DNA of 64,000 nucleotides from Phaeodactylum tricornutum CCAP 1055/1 (taxonomy: Eukaryota > Bacillariophyta > Bacillariophyceae > Surirellales > Neidiaceae). The notes under the pieces were generated by a model. That model saw only the letters and a program-made list of their open reading frames with translations. It was not told the DNA's origin and ran no database searches. This document shows, piece after piece, positions 8,753-18,500 of the stretch. The stretch's first letter is position 1. Each line of letters opens with the position of its first letter. The stretch covers positions 124,001-188,000 of the forward strand of contig NC_011677.1 of the NCBI RefSeq assembly GCF_000150955.2, read 5' to 3'. The translations under genes were made by a program, and so were the position numbers.

Positions 8753-10407
8753 ATGACTTATTCACTCAAATCGATACGGTATCAGGTACGTGCGGGTCAA
8801 ACACAAAATAACTGCGTGAGAGCTCTCTCAAAAGTCTCCCACTGTGCTCGCACCGCATCTCACGGAATTTACGCTCTTGCTGTCGTTGTCCGACTCGGCC
8901 TTCGAACACGTTCCGACGTACGATCGACTGTGAAAATAAAACACAGGGAAGCGACCGTCGAATCTTGCTACAGAATGAGAACGGGCCGTGTCCTCTCTTG
9001 GCGGCAGCCAACGCCCTCTTGCTCAAGGGCGTCATCGAATTGCCCAGTCACTGTGTGCGCAATTCGGTAGCCTCCTTGGAGGATGTCGCCAACGTCCTCG
9101 CCAACCGAGCGATGCAGAATCACCAGACGGAAGCGCACTTTGTTGACGAACTCATGCACCACATTCCCAAGTTGCAGTACGGCATGGACGTCAACCCAAA
9201 ATTTACCGACGGATGCACGGGATACGAGTACACGTCGGAACTCACCGCCTTTGACATGCTCCGTGTCCGACTCGTGCACGGATGGTTGGCGGATCCGGAA
9301 CACGACGAAACGTACACCGCGGTGGGTAACAAAACGTACAACGAACTCGTCGAGTGGATCATTAAAGGCAACGAAGCCGGGACGGAAGTGGAAAAGCTAC
9401 AAAAAGAAATGGACCTTTTGCAAGTGCGGCAAGCCTCTCTCGTGGCAAAGGATGTGTCGGACGAGAGCCCTCAAGGCACCGTAGAGGCGGCCATCGTGCA
9501 AGAAGATATGGTCAAGATACAAGCCAAGTACGACGAGCTTTCCGAATTAGCAACACAGGGTTCGCTCATGCAGAACTTTCTCGAAGCGACGAGCCACCAG
9601 CTGACGCAGTACGGACTGCATGTCTTGCACGAACAGATCCACGAAGATGAACTCGTGGTCTTTTTTCGTAACAATCATTACGGAACTTTGACCAAACGCA
9701 ACGGAATGTTGTACATTCTAGTCACGGACCTTGGATACTGCAACGCACCAGCGATTGTCTGGGAAATGCTGGACGTGATTGACGGAGATACGGAGTACGC
9801 CGATAGCGACTTTAAGCCCCCGGGTGCAAAGGCTCACTTGACGTCCGGTCCAACGCTGAGCCCAGAACAGCTCTTGGCGCAGGCTAGCCAAAACGATGCC
9901 GACTACAATCTGGCGGTACAGCTGAGTAAAGGAGACAACGGATCAATATCGCTGGATGCTCAAGAAGGGGATCTCATGGCGGCTGCCACACAGGCTAGTC
10001 TTCGTGACTATCACGGAATGGGAAGTGGAACGACGTCAGATGAGCCTACGGATCCTCAACTTCCGAAATATCAACGCGTCGAACTCGGTGTTCCTGTTGG
10101 CCGTATGCAGACACCAGCCGTGGATCAAACACCTGGACAAACATCACAACTAGCAGCCCTTTCGTCGAACGACGCGAGCTTATCACAAGTAGACGCCGAT
10201 CATCTACTCGCCATGCAACTTGAGGTGGGATTCGACACTGTTCGACAAAACGACGATCCTAGTGTCCATCTGGCGCGGCAGCTACAGGAGGAAGAGAACC
10301 AGCTCGCGCGTCAACGGCAACATCAGACAACGACAACTCACGCATCAAGTAGGGTGCCGGTGGGGGCGACTTCCCCGGCGTCCAGATCCAACTGCCTTAT
10401 ATCGTAG
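8753..10407 (+). CDS. MINDY-family (FAM63) deubiquitinase
   Basis: Two exons, 8753-8785 and 8947-10407, are joined over a GTACGT...ACAG intron of 161 bp, giving 497 residues. The tiny first exon (MTYSLKSIRYQ) supplies the ATG, since the long frame itself has none before the catalytic site. Residues 18-30 read LLQNENGPCPLLA, the MINDY signature, with the catalytic Cys at 26. The partner His is in FFRNNHYGTL at 255. The family cleaves Lys48-linked polyubiquitin chains, often trimming from the distal end. The C-terminal third has MIU-like ubiquitin-binding helices (DADYNLAVQLS, DADHLLAMQLE, VHLARQLQEEE). The last four residues, CLIS, fit a CaaX prenylation box. Confidence 0.88.
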
Positions 10408-10868
10408 ATCATCGTGTCTTGTACGTGAATCCTGACGTGAATGCATACAAAGCAAAGGTCTTCAGTTATCTCTTTATGTTTATCGAAATTCCACTAACGG
10501 TACATTCTTCAGGTAGCCTTCACATCAAACAAATAGGTACAGGCATGCTGTTGGGACACTAATTTGAAGGACAAAGTAATACTTTGTATATATACAGATC
10601 AGACAACTTGTGGACATTTGTTACAGATCATCTTTTATGCTTTCGTCATGCATTCCAACACATCGGTTTTCACAGAGGCTCTGACGATACGACAATGGTC
10701 ACGCACGTCGTGACCAACGAGAAGACACGCTACGGAAACAACAAGACAACATCCTCACTCACAAACACCTCACACTAGCGCTTCTTCACTATATTCATCG
10801 CACTGAAACTCGTCACGTCAATACTAATCTCGCCGCACGTTCCTGGCAAGAAAACCTTACAATACAAT
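10408..10868. other. Intergenic region, no gene seen
   Basis: 461 bp of AT-rich sequence between two plus-strand genes; presumably the MINDY 3' UTR and the promoter of the lumen protein gene. Nothing is recognised. Confidence 0.4.
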
Positions 10869-11507
10869 ATGAAGAGCGTCGCCATGTTTTTCACAATGTT
10901 CCTCTTAGCTTCGCTGATCCCCACGGATGCCTTGTCATCTTTGAACACCGTGTCTCGTCGCGCAGTTCTCGCACAGTCCGCTGGATTTGCGACTGTCAGT
11001 GTTTGGGGACCCGCTTCCTGGGCCGTCGATGCCTCTCTCATCGACGATCTTACCTCTTCTATTGACAAACTTCGTCCAATTCCAGACCTTCTCGAGGAAA
11101 AAGAGTGGGATAAGGTGCGGTCAATACTTAAGCTTCCTCCCGTCAATAAGCTATGGAATCTTGGTGATGTAAGTATACATTTGGCGTGTAAACTTGGCAG
11201 CAGGAGCGGTTTGGTTAGATAGTGCCGTAAACGATGTAATCCTGACGAGAGGTTTTCTTCTCTTTCCGTGATCCAAAAGTCACAAAATATTGTGCTAAAA
11301 TTGGCACAAGACACAGGTAACATTGACCTATTCGAACTGAAGGAAGAATTGGCATACACTTTACAAATGTGCGACCAAATTACGTACAACAACGCGTTTG
11401 TCTACTTTCAGCCGGGCAGCGGAAAGTTTAAAATAAAAGAGCCTCAAGAGCTAGCAAGGCAAGCCATGAAACAGATCCAAGATGTAATCGATGCTGCTAT
11501 CGAATAG
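10869..11507 (+). CDS. Thylakoid-lumen PsbQ/Psb31-like protein
   Basis: Exons 10869-11168 and 11280-11507 are spliced by a GTAAGT...AAAG intron of 111 bp, giving 175 residues. The presequence is tripartite: a signal peptide (MKSVAMFFTMFLLASLIPTDA), a short plastid transit segment, then a twin-arginine thylakoid signal (SRRAVLAQSAGF) ending near SWAVDA. The mature part, about 122 residues and nearly 14 kDa, is all alpha-helical with four amphipathic segments, including a PPVNKLWNLGDS turn and LFELKEELAYTLQMCDQI. That matches the size and helical-bundle design of PsbQ and of diatom Psb31, extrinsic proteins of photosystem II. I favour Psb31-like on size. Identity to Psb31 is not proven from the sequence alone. 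Confidence 0.7.
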
Positions 11508-12030
11508 AGTGGCGAAAAGGAAACAAAAAGAGAGCGTACGCTTCGTGAACAGGGATGAAGAGCACAGCGTGTAAATCCCCAGCTAGCACTTACATTACAT
11601 GGCTTGGGCGGCAGAAAGCTTCGCATATTTTACATTCAATCGAAATACCGAAGAGTTTGTTCTAACTCTAAAGTCAGAAAGTCGTTCAATTTGCTGTTTT
11701 CTATAGATCTGTGATTAACAAAATAGGCACCATGACAAAGTTTCAAATTATGGTCTTCTGTGCTTAGACTTCATAAACTCGAATTCGCGACGACTCGATG
11801 GCTACCAAAATGATGCAAAAGGATGACTGCTGCTCAAGATGTTCATTATCGTCTTTCCAGTCACGTTGATAAGAGACAGACGATGGTAACTCACCAGGTA
11901 AAGTAAAATGCATGATACAAGCTGATTGAAATATTGTAACGAAATAAGTGCTTGCGTGCGAGTTTTCATTCGCTGAATAGAAAAGCCATGGCCTCTCACC
12001 TCATACCTCACTTTTCATTGCTTTTCATTT
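11508..12030. other. Intergenic region with possible short 5' exon
   Basis: AT-rich sequence upstream of the MYCBP gene. At 11883-11897 ATGGTAACTCACCAG is followed by GTAAAG. Spliced to TCC at 12037 it would give MVTHQ followed by SNSNGG, an alternative N-terminus in phase with the MYCBP homologue. Confidence 0.35.
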
Positions 12031-12312
12031 ATGCAGTCCAACAGCAATGGTGGCAACAATTCGAACTCGGACTTTTCAAAAAAAGATGAATTTAGACGAT
12101 ATTTAGAAAAGTCTGGAGTTTTGGATGCGCTAACAAAGGTTTTAGTCGGCCTGTACGAGGAACCTGATCGTCCAAACAATGCTCTGGACTACATGAAACG
12201 ATACCTGGGAGCTCCATCCGCAGTTGATATTGATGGAATAAAACAAGAAAATTCCGAGTTAAAGATTCAAATCGAAAAGATGAAAAAGCAGCTGGCGGAG
12301 CTACAAGAATAG
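12031..12312 (+). CDS. MYCBP: c-Myc-binding protein (AMY-1) homologue
   Basis: This 93-residue protein carries the unmistakable AMY-1 core at residues 19-62: DEFRRYLEKSGVLDALTKVL, then VGLYEEPDRPNNALDYMKRYLG. A coiled-coil C-terminus (ENSELKIQIEKMKKQLAEL) follows, as in animal MYCBP, and length is normal for the family. In animals MYCBP binds c-Myc and A-kinase anchoring proteins and associates with mitochondria and cilia. In an alga without Myc the anchoring role is likelier. The ATG at 12031 sits in TTTATGCAG, which also looks like a splice acceptor, so a short upstream exon may replace the first two codons. The gene ends 71 bp from the convergent MMAA gene. Confidence 0.88.
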   Translation: MQSNSNGGNNSNSDFSKKDEFRRYLEKSGVLDALTKVLVGLYEEPDRPNNALDYMKRYLGAPSAVDIDGIKQENSELKIQIEKMKKQLAELQE

Positions 12313-12383
12313 TCGCGCAGGCATTTAATTCATTCAAAGCATTGTATTGTGTACATTCGCAATGGCCTGTTCTGGTGAGCAGC

Positions 12384-13664
12384 CTAATTATTGTTGCCTG
12401 ATATGCAATCGAGAAGCCTTGCAGCTGCTACACGCGGCGTCATCCGTCCAGAATTCAGCTTTTCCTCCAGGTCGCGTGAGAACCTATTCAGTGAGGAGCT
12501 TTTTCGTGCTTTCTCTTGAACCAGATTTTGAAGGTTTTTCCACATCCAGTAGCGGCTTTGCTTTCGTCTCTTTTCCTCCAGGTTTCCTGTATCAATCATA
12601 TCCCGTCGGTATCGGCACACATATTCCCAGATGTTGGAAACGCCTTCTTCCGTCACGGCACTGGCGAGAAGTACCGGAGGATGCTCCCAACCTTGCAATC
12701 GACCCTTGGCATGCACAAACTGCATCGCGCCTTTGTAATCTGCTGCCGTCATTTTTGCAGTTGAGAGCAAATTTCCATCCGCCTTTGTCACAATAATCAT
12801 ATCCGCAACTTCAATTATTCCTTTCTTGACGCCCTGTAAATCATCACCGCCTCCTGGAGGGATCAGTAACAGCAACATGTCCACACTCTGTGCGACTTCG
12901 ACTTCGGACTGGCCCAGACCAACCGTCTCGAGTAAAACCAGCTCGTAGCCGGCTGTCTGACAAAGCGAAACAACATCGTCCGTATAGGACGCGAGACCCC
13001 CGAGCGCTCCTGCTGCTGGGGCTGGTCTAACAAAGGATCGGGGGTGGCGACTAAGCTCGAACATTCGTGTTTTGTCACCGAGAATCGAACCTCCCGTTAC
13101 GGTACTACTAGGATCCACGCAAACGACAGCCAACTGATCCGGAATCCAAGAATTAGATTTCTTCGTCTCTTTTGTTTGCGATGATGTGTTACCCGAGTCT
13201 TCCGCCAACTTCAGAATATACTTTCCGAGGCATTCGATAAATGTAGATTTCCCTGCACCTGGCGCGCCTGCGAGGCCGAGACGAAACTTGGGGATTGCTT
13301 CGGCTCGTTTCGTTTCCAACATGTGGGTCAACAGTAAGGCAGCTTGTTGCTGTTTTGCAGCAGAGCTCGATTCTGCTAGCGTGATTGCCATAGAAAGAGC
13401 ACGCCTTCGTTTCCAACGGGTCCGTGTATCGTCGTCTTCCTGGCAGTCACTTGCATCTCCAGTCAGTCGTTCAGCAAGAATGCGAGTACTTTCTGTCATA
13501 TCATCCCAAGCAGGTTTATCGGTAGAAAACGAATTTTCGGGATTCGTGGCAAAAAAGGAAAAGGCGCCTTGGGCACTTCCGAACATGATACCATTTTGGA
13601 GCAGAGATTGTTTTGCGGACAGCACCGCTGCTGCTGTTTGTCGTCGGGTAGCCAAGCTGAACAT
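12384..13664 (-). CDS. MMAA: MMAA-type G3E GTPase, methylmalonyl-CoA mutase chaperone
   Basis: 426 residues in one exon. A Ser/Ala-rich N-terminus with scattered Arg (MFSLATRRQTAAAVLSAK) looks like a mitochondrial presequence. The GTPase core has the P-loop AGAPGAGKST near 132-141, VVCVDPSS with the family's TGGSILGDKTRM loop, ETVGLGQSE as the switch region, the IPPGGGDDLQG loop, and TKAD for guanine recognition. The C-terminal helices form the usual dimerisation arm. MMAA/MeaB proteins load and protect the adenosylcobalamin cofactor of methylmalonyl-CoA mutase in mitochondria, so the cell probably uses a B12-dependent propionate or odd-chain/branched amino-acid route. Start and stop are clear, and no introns are evident. 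Confidence 0.9.
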   Translation of the reverse strand: MFSLATRRQTAAAVLSAKQSLLQNGIMFGSAQGAFSFFATNPENSFSTDKPAWDDMTESTRILAERLTGDASDCQEDDDTRTRWKRRRALSMAITLAESSSAAKQQQAALLLTHMLETKRAEAIPKFRLGLAGAPGAGKSTFIECLGKYILKLAEDSGNTSSQTKETKKSNSWIPDQLAVVCVDPSSTVTGGSILGDKTRMFELSRHPRSFVRPAPAAGALGGLASYTDDVVSLCQTAGYELVLLETVGLGQSEVEVAQSVDMLLLLIPPGGGDDLQGVKKGIIEVADMIIVTKADGNLLSTAKMTAADYKGAMQFVHAKGRLQGWEHPPVLLASAVTEEGVSNIWEYVCRYRRDMIDTGNLEEKRRKQSRYWMWKNLQNLVQEKARKSSSLNRFSRDLEEKLNSGRMTPRVAAARLLDCISGNNN

Positions 13665-14053
13665 CCAGGTAGAGGCTTGCTTATAATTTGCTTACCATGG
13701 TGCTATTCAGTCTTAGGTGTTGCTTTCCATGGTGCTGAGTCGCAAATCGTACTTCATTGGAGTTCGCTTTTCGGTGTTGCATTCGGTCGACTTACAGTTA
13801 ACTGTTGTGTTTTTGCGGATACGCGCGACGTACAAACCATTTCGAGATGAAACGTTTTCTAGATGACTTTCGTTGCATCCATGTCGTGCACCTAATCCAT
13901 TGAGAATTTTAGGTGATGTAAATGGCGTTTACCAAATACTGCTCAAGTATTGATCTGGATTTTCTCGCAGTAATTCGTTTCGAGAGTGTTTGAGCGCAAA
14001 TTCTGAAATATTTGTTACTGTTTATGAATGTACTCCACGCAGAGATATCTATT
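13665..14053. other. Intergenic region, no gene seen
   Basis: 389 bp between two minus-strand genes. No domain-bearing frame and no copy of the recurrent decamer. Confidence 0.4.
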
Positions 14054-14863
14054 CTACATGTTATCCCCCGAAAGGGACCAGAGTCCATCAGCCTTAATGT
14101 TAGTACCGGAAATAAAGGAAGCCTCATTGCTGATCAAGTAAGATACAAGCGAGGCAACCTCGACTGACTTTCCCGGACGCCCATACAAAGGCTGAACAGC
14201 AGCACCGAGCATTTGGTATGTAGCATCATCCACAGGCATGATGGAAGTCTGGACGACGCCTGGCATGACGCCGTTGACGCGAATGCGAGGCGCGTTTTCG
14301 GTAGCAGCTGACAAAACAAGACTATTGACAAAGGCCTTGGAAGCGGAGTAAATGGAGGACCCGTTACTCTTGGGGGCGATGACGCTCGCTCCCATACAAC
14401 TGGAGTTTACCACAATGGAGCCTGTGGGCATGTCCTTGTCGTCTCCCACGGTCTTCGAAATGGCAGGGATCAAACAACGGAGAGCGTAGATAACTCCCTT
14501 GACGTTTACATTGAGGACATCCTCGATTGCTTCATCCGGAGTGTCGGCTAAAGGAAGCTCGCCACGGTAGACTCCAGCGTTGACAAAAGCAGAGTTGATG
14601 CCTCCAAAAGCTGCGACGGTTTCGTCGATAGCGCGCTGGTTATCACTGACCTTAGATGCATCGCCGACGACAATCAAAGTCTTTGTGGCGGTATCCATTG
14701 CTTCAATTTCGTTGGCGACTTCGTCGAGACGATCTTTGCCGCGGGCAAAGAGCGTGATGGCCTTGACACCCTTTCCGGCTAGGTAGATGGCCGTTGCCTT
14801 GCCCATCCCAGAGGACGCTCCGGTGTCGAGGACTATCTTTTCAGCATAAGGATCAGGAGTCAT
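14054..14863 (-). CDS. Short-chain dehydrogenase/reductase (SDR)
   Basis: 269 residues in one exon with the classical SDR layout. The cofactor loop is TGASSGMG at residues 15-22. VGDAS is the acidic adenine-binding element, NAGVY the NAG motif, and NVNVKG the conserved helix. The catalytic set is Ser in VVNSSCMG and YSASK (Tyr-x-x-x-Lys). A PGVV element follows. The C-terminus GTNIKADGLWSLSG matches the usual GxxxxxDGG region with a change in the last Gly. No targeting peptide is visible, so it is probably cytosolic. Substrate cannot be predicted; Arg/Lys residues after the second strand (FARGKDR) lean toward NADP(H). Confidence 0.88.
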   Translation of the reverse strand: MTPDPYAEKIVLDTGASSGMGKATAIYLAGKGVKAITLFARGKDRLDEVANEIEAMDTATKTLIVVGDASKVSDNQRAIDETVAAFGGINSAFVNAGVYRGELPLADTPDEAIEDVLNVNVKGVIYALRCLIPAISKTVGDDKDMPTGSIVVNSSCMGASVIAPKSNGSSIYSASKAFVNSLVLSAATENAPRIRVNGVMPGVVQTSIMPVDDATYQMLGAAVQPLYGRPGKSVEVASLVSYLISNEASFISGTNIKADGLWSLSGDNM

Positions 14864-15547
14864 ATTTGAAGATTTAGTGCTGACAATGTGGTTTTGTGGT
14901 AGGAGGCCACTACATTCATTTGGATCCTTTTTTTAACATAGGTCAAGCACATCCGCACTAGCATGATCATTGACAAGGAAGTATCCGACAGAGGGGTCCC
15001 AGGTTTTCTTGGTTCGTTGGAACTCCTTCGAAGACTATCTTGATCTTGCAGTTTTACGGAAGACATGTTAGCAACGCTATTGATATAAATTCAGTTTTTG
15101 AAGACTGTTCCTGGGAACTCTGGCGACGACTCTTTCGTGACCTACTTGTTTACGTTCTTCATTTTGTATTATAAATTTTGAACTGTAAACAAACTAATCG
15201 ATCTCGATGATATTTACATTAAGCATAAGGTAAGGAGGCAGTAAGAACGGAAAGAGCTTTTGCTGTTTTTTTTTTGGTCAACAGCTTGCCGATTACTTGT
15301 GCCATCTATCGATAAACCTTTTTTGTCGATGATACGTTCAAGTGTGTAATATCGAAGGGCGGCCAGGAAGATTGCACTTGCACCCTAGTCTATGATAATG
15401 AGGTGGATAGGCACTGAGTAAAAAGACCCAGAACACAAATGACATGCTGGAAAGCGGCGACCAGCGGATGATTGGGAATGTAGGCTACATTCCACAAGCA
15501 AATGACAAATGGCAAAACGTGCAGCCGTCGGTTTCTAAAATACAGTG
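14864..15547. other. Intergenic region, no gene seen
   Basis: 684 bp between the SDR start and the spliced stop of the UvrB-UvrC gene. It includes a T-run at 15270-15279. The part adjacent to 15547 is still open in the unspliced UvrB-UvrC frame, to 15390. Confidence 0.45.
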
Positions 15548-18500
15548 TCATATACTCTTCGTCACAGAGCGTCGCTTTCGATGCGAAGCTGCAAGATTGA
15601 TGATGAGGATATTGAGTTGATGTGAGTATACGACACCAAGCCATATTGTGGAACAAAATTGTGAACTCACATAGCGCAAAGCGATGACTCTCATCTCGAA
15701 GAGATCTTAAGAGCAACAACGCAGGCGAATCCGGACTCTGATTGACAGGTTCCGATCGCCCGTCTACAAAAACTAGCTCCTCATTCTTAGCAAGGGAGCA
15801 AATTGGAACAGCGGCCGTAAGGCGGGACGAGTTGCAAGTGACTTCAGTACTTTTCGCCACAAACGGAACCATATCGGCCTGCGACATGCCCCGAATCGCT
15901 GCGCCAAGCTGTCCTACTCCACCGTCAACGAGTACGAGATCCGGGATCGCCCACGGGCTTTCTTTGTCTACCAATGTACCTTGATCTTTGTTCCAAGCCC
16001 TAAGAAACCGCCTTTCCAAAACTTCTTCGAGACTGGAATAATCATCTCGAGCATCTTGGCCTTTTTCTGATCGAATGTTGAACTTCCGGTAGAGATGCGG
16101 AGCTGGCTTTCCATCGATGAAAACAACTCTCGACCCCACTGGAAACTCTCCTTGTGTGTGGCTTATATCGTAACATTCAATTCTCGAAGGATGCTTTGGC
16201 AAAGACAGTAGCTCAGCCAATTCCTGTGCAGCTGTTCCATCTACAGATGATAGAGTTGCGCGGGGAACGTTAGATAAAGCTTTTTCGTACACCAGTTGGT
16301 TGATATTTTCAGTGGCAAACTGAAGTGCTCGGGCGTCCACTTCTCGTCGCGGTCCGCTTGTCGCGACAGTTGTAATCGAAACGGCTTTTTTGCGCTCCGG
16401 CTCAACTTCGGCACGAGCAGTACGAATCACTCGCTTCAGCTCCGTAGCATCTACCGGATCATGAGCCAAGAGCACGTCGTCTGGAAACCATGTGAATCTC
16501 TTATCGACACATTCCTGTCCGGACGGGTAGTGTTGGCGTTCCAAAACGGTTTGTATCGCAGTCGCGAAATCCTCGTCGTTAGTGAAGCCAAACTGAACCT
16601 TGCAATTGTAATTAAATTTTCCGCCTACCAGACCCTCTCGCAGCTGAAGAACTTGGACAATAGCCGAGGAATTGTCGCCTTCAACTTGAGCGATGGTCAC
16701 AATGTCCCGACACATGTTGTACTTGGAGTCGAATAGCATGTTCGCTTCTTCATACTGTACACGCCTTCTTCGAAGGCTGTCTTCGTTGGACTTACTGGTA
16801 TCCCTGGTAAAAACTTGCTTCATTACGACATCGAAGAGGGCATTGTACTCTTCGACGCTTCCGGCACCGTGGCGAGCCTCAAACGACTTTGATCGTAAAT
16901 CATACATTTCTTCTATACCTTGAAGGATAGCGTTGATTTCACTAAAGCTTGTGTATGGTCCAAAATACCGATGCCGTTGCTGTGGCGTCGTTGAGGTGTC
17001 CTGTCGACTCGGCACCACCGAAAACCGCGGAAGCGTATCCCCTATCGAGGCACAAATATAAGGATAGTGCTCATCGTCCTTCAAGAGAACATTGAAGGGC
17101 GGTTGATGATGCTTGATAAGGTTCGATTCTAGAATCAAAGCATCTCTGTTGCTTGGCGTCAACACAAAGTCCACCGAGCTAGCTTTTCTCACCATGGCTT
17201 TGATCCGTGCACTGTGTTTTGCATTTGAAACCAAATAGGACTTGACACGACTGCGAAGTTTATTCGCTTTCCCAATGTATAGCACGTTGCCTTCGACATC
17301 TCTCCAAAAGTATACTCCAGGCGAGCTGGGAATATGAGCTGTCTCTACCGCAACGGCTTGACCAGTCACTCCTTGAACCGCGGGAGACAGCTTGAGAGTT
17401 TGCAGTTCGGGCAACACATTATTCTTCTTGCGCCCCACTACTGCTAATGGCTGAGCGTCGTCGATTTCTTCCTTCAAAAGATCAAATATTGAGAAAGTAG
17501 AAGAACCATTGGTCGATTTCATGACGCAATTATTTTGTGCATTGTACGCTGTTTGCTTTTCGCGACGACTGTCGGTGTCGTCGATGCATCGCTGCATGGC
17601 TTCCGTGGTTCGCTTGGCGTAAAATATTGCTTTACCCTCCGTATTCCGTGCCGCACGGCCCACGATTTGCAGCAGCGCAGTCTCGGATCGCAAAAATCCT
17701 TCGGAGTCGGCATTCAAAACGGCAACCAACGAGACTTGGGGTAAATCCAAACCTTCTCGCAAACAGTTGATGCCCACAAGGCAATCGATTTCCCCCATTT
17801 GCAGAGCACGCAAAGCGTCGGAGCGTTCGTTGGTGCTCAGCCCAGAATGGATGTAGGTGCTGGAAATTCCGTGTTCAATCAAATAGCTCGACAAATCCTC
17901 GGCGTCGCGTTTGGTCAGCGTGACGACCAACGCGCGCTGCTTCCGGTCCACTCGTATGCGCAATTCAGCCAACAAGTTGTCCAATTGGCCTTCAGGAGAT
18001 CGTACCTCGATCTCGGGATCGCACACGTACGTCGGTCGGATCATCATTTCGACCGGGGGATACTCGGCCTTCCCTAGTTCTTGCTTGGCCGGCGTGGCCG
18101 AAACAAAAACCGTTTGTTGTACATTGCTCCAAAATTCCTCTTCCTTGAGCGGTCGGTTATCCAACGCGGATGGCAATCGATATCCATGCTTCACGAGACG
18201 GTGTTTGCGGGCCTGATCTCCACCGTACATGGCCTTGAGTTGCGGTAGAGTAACGTGCGACTCGTCCACCAGTAGTAGCCAGTCTCTTGTATTAAGATTC
18301 ATGTAGTCCATTAAGGTATCGGGCGGAGAACCCGCTTCGCGGCCAGCGAGATGTCGACTGTAGTTTTCACCTCCCGAGCAAAAGCCAGTTTCGCGCATCA
18401 TGAGTACGTCGTTGAGTACGCGTTGCTGTAGGCGGTCCGCCTCGATACGTTTTCCTTCCGCCAGTAGCTCCTGGACTCGTGTTTGCAGTTCTTCTTCGAT

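Noticed and set aside
8965-10407. MINDY frame starting at a TTG codon at 8965
   Set aside because: TTG is not an expected start here; an upstream exon at 8753-8785 with proper splice sites supplies an ATG and the family's usual N-terminus.
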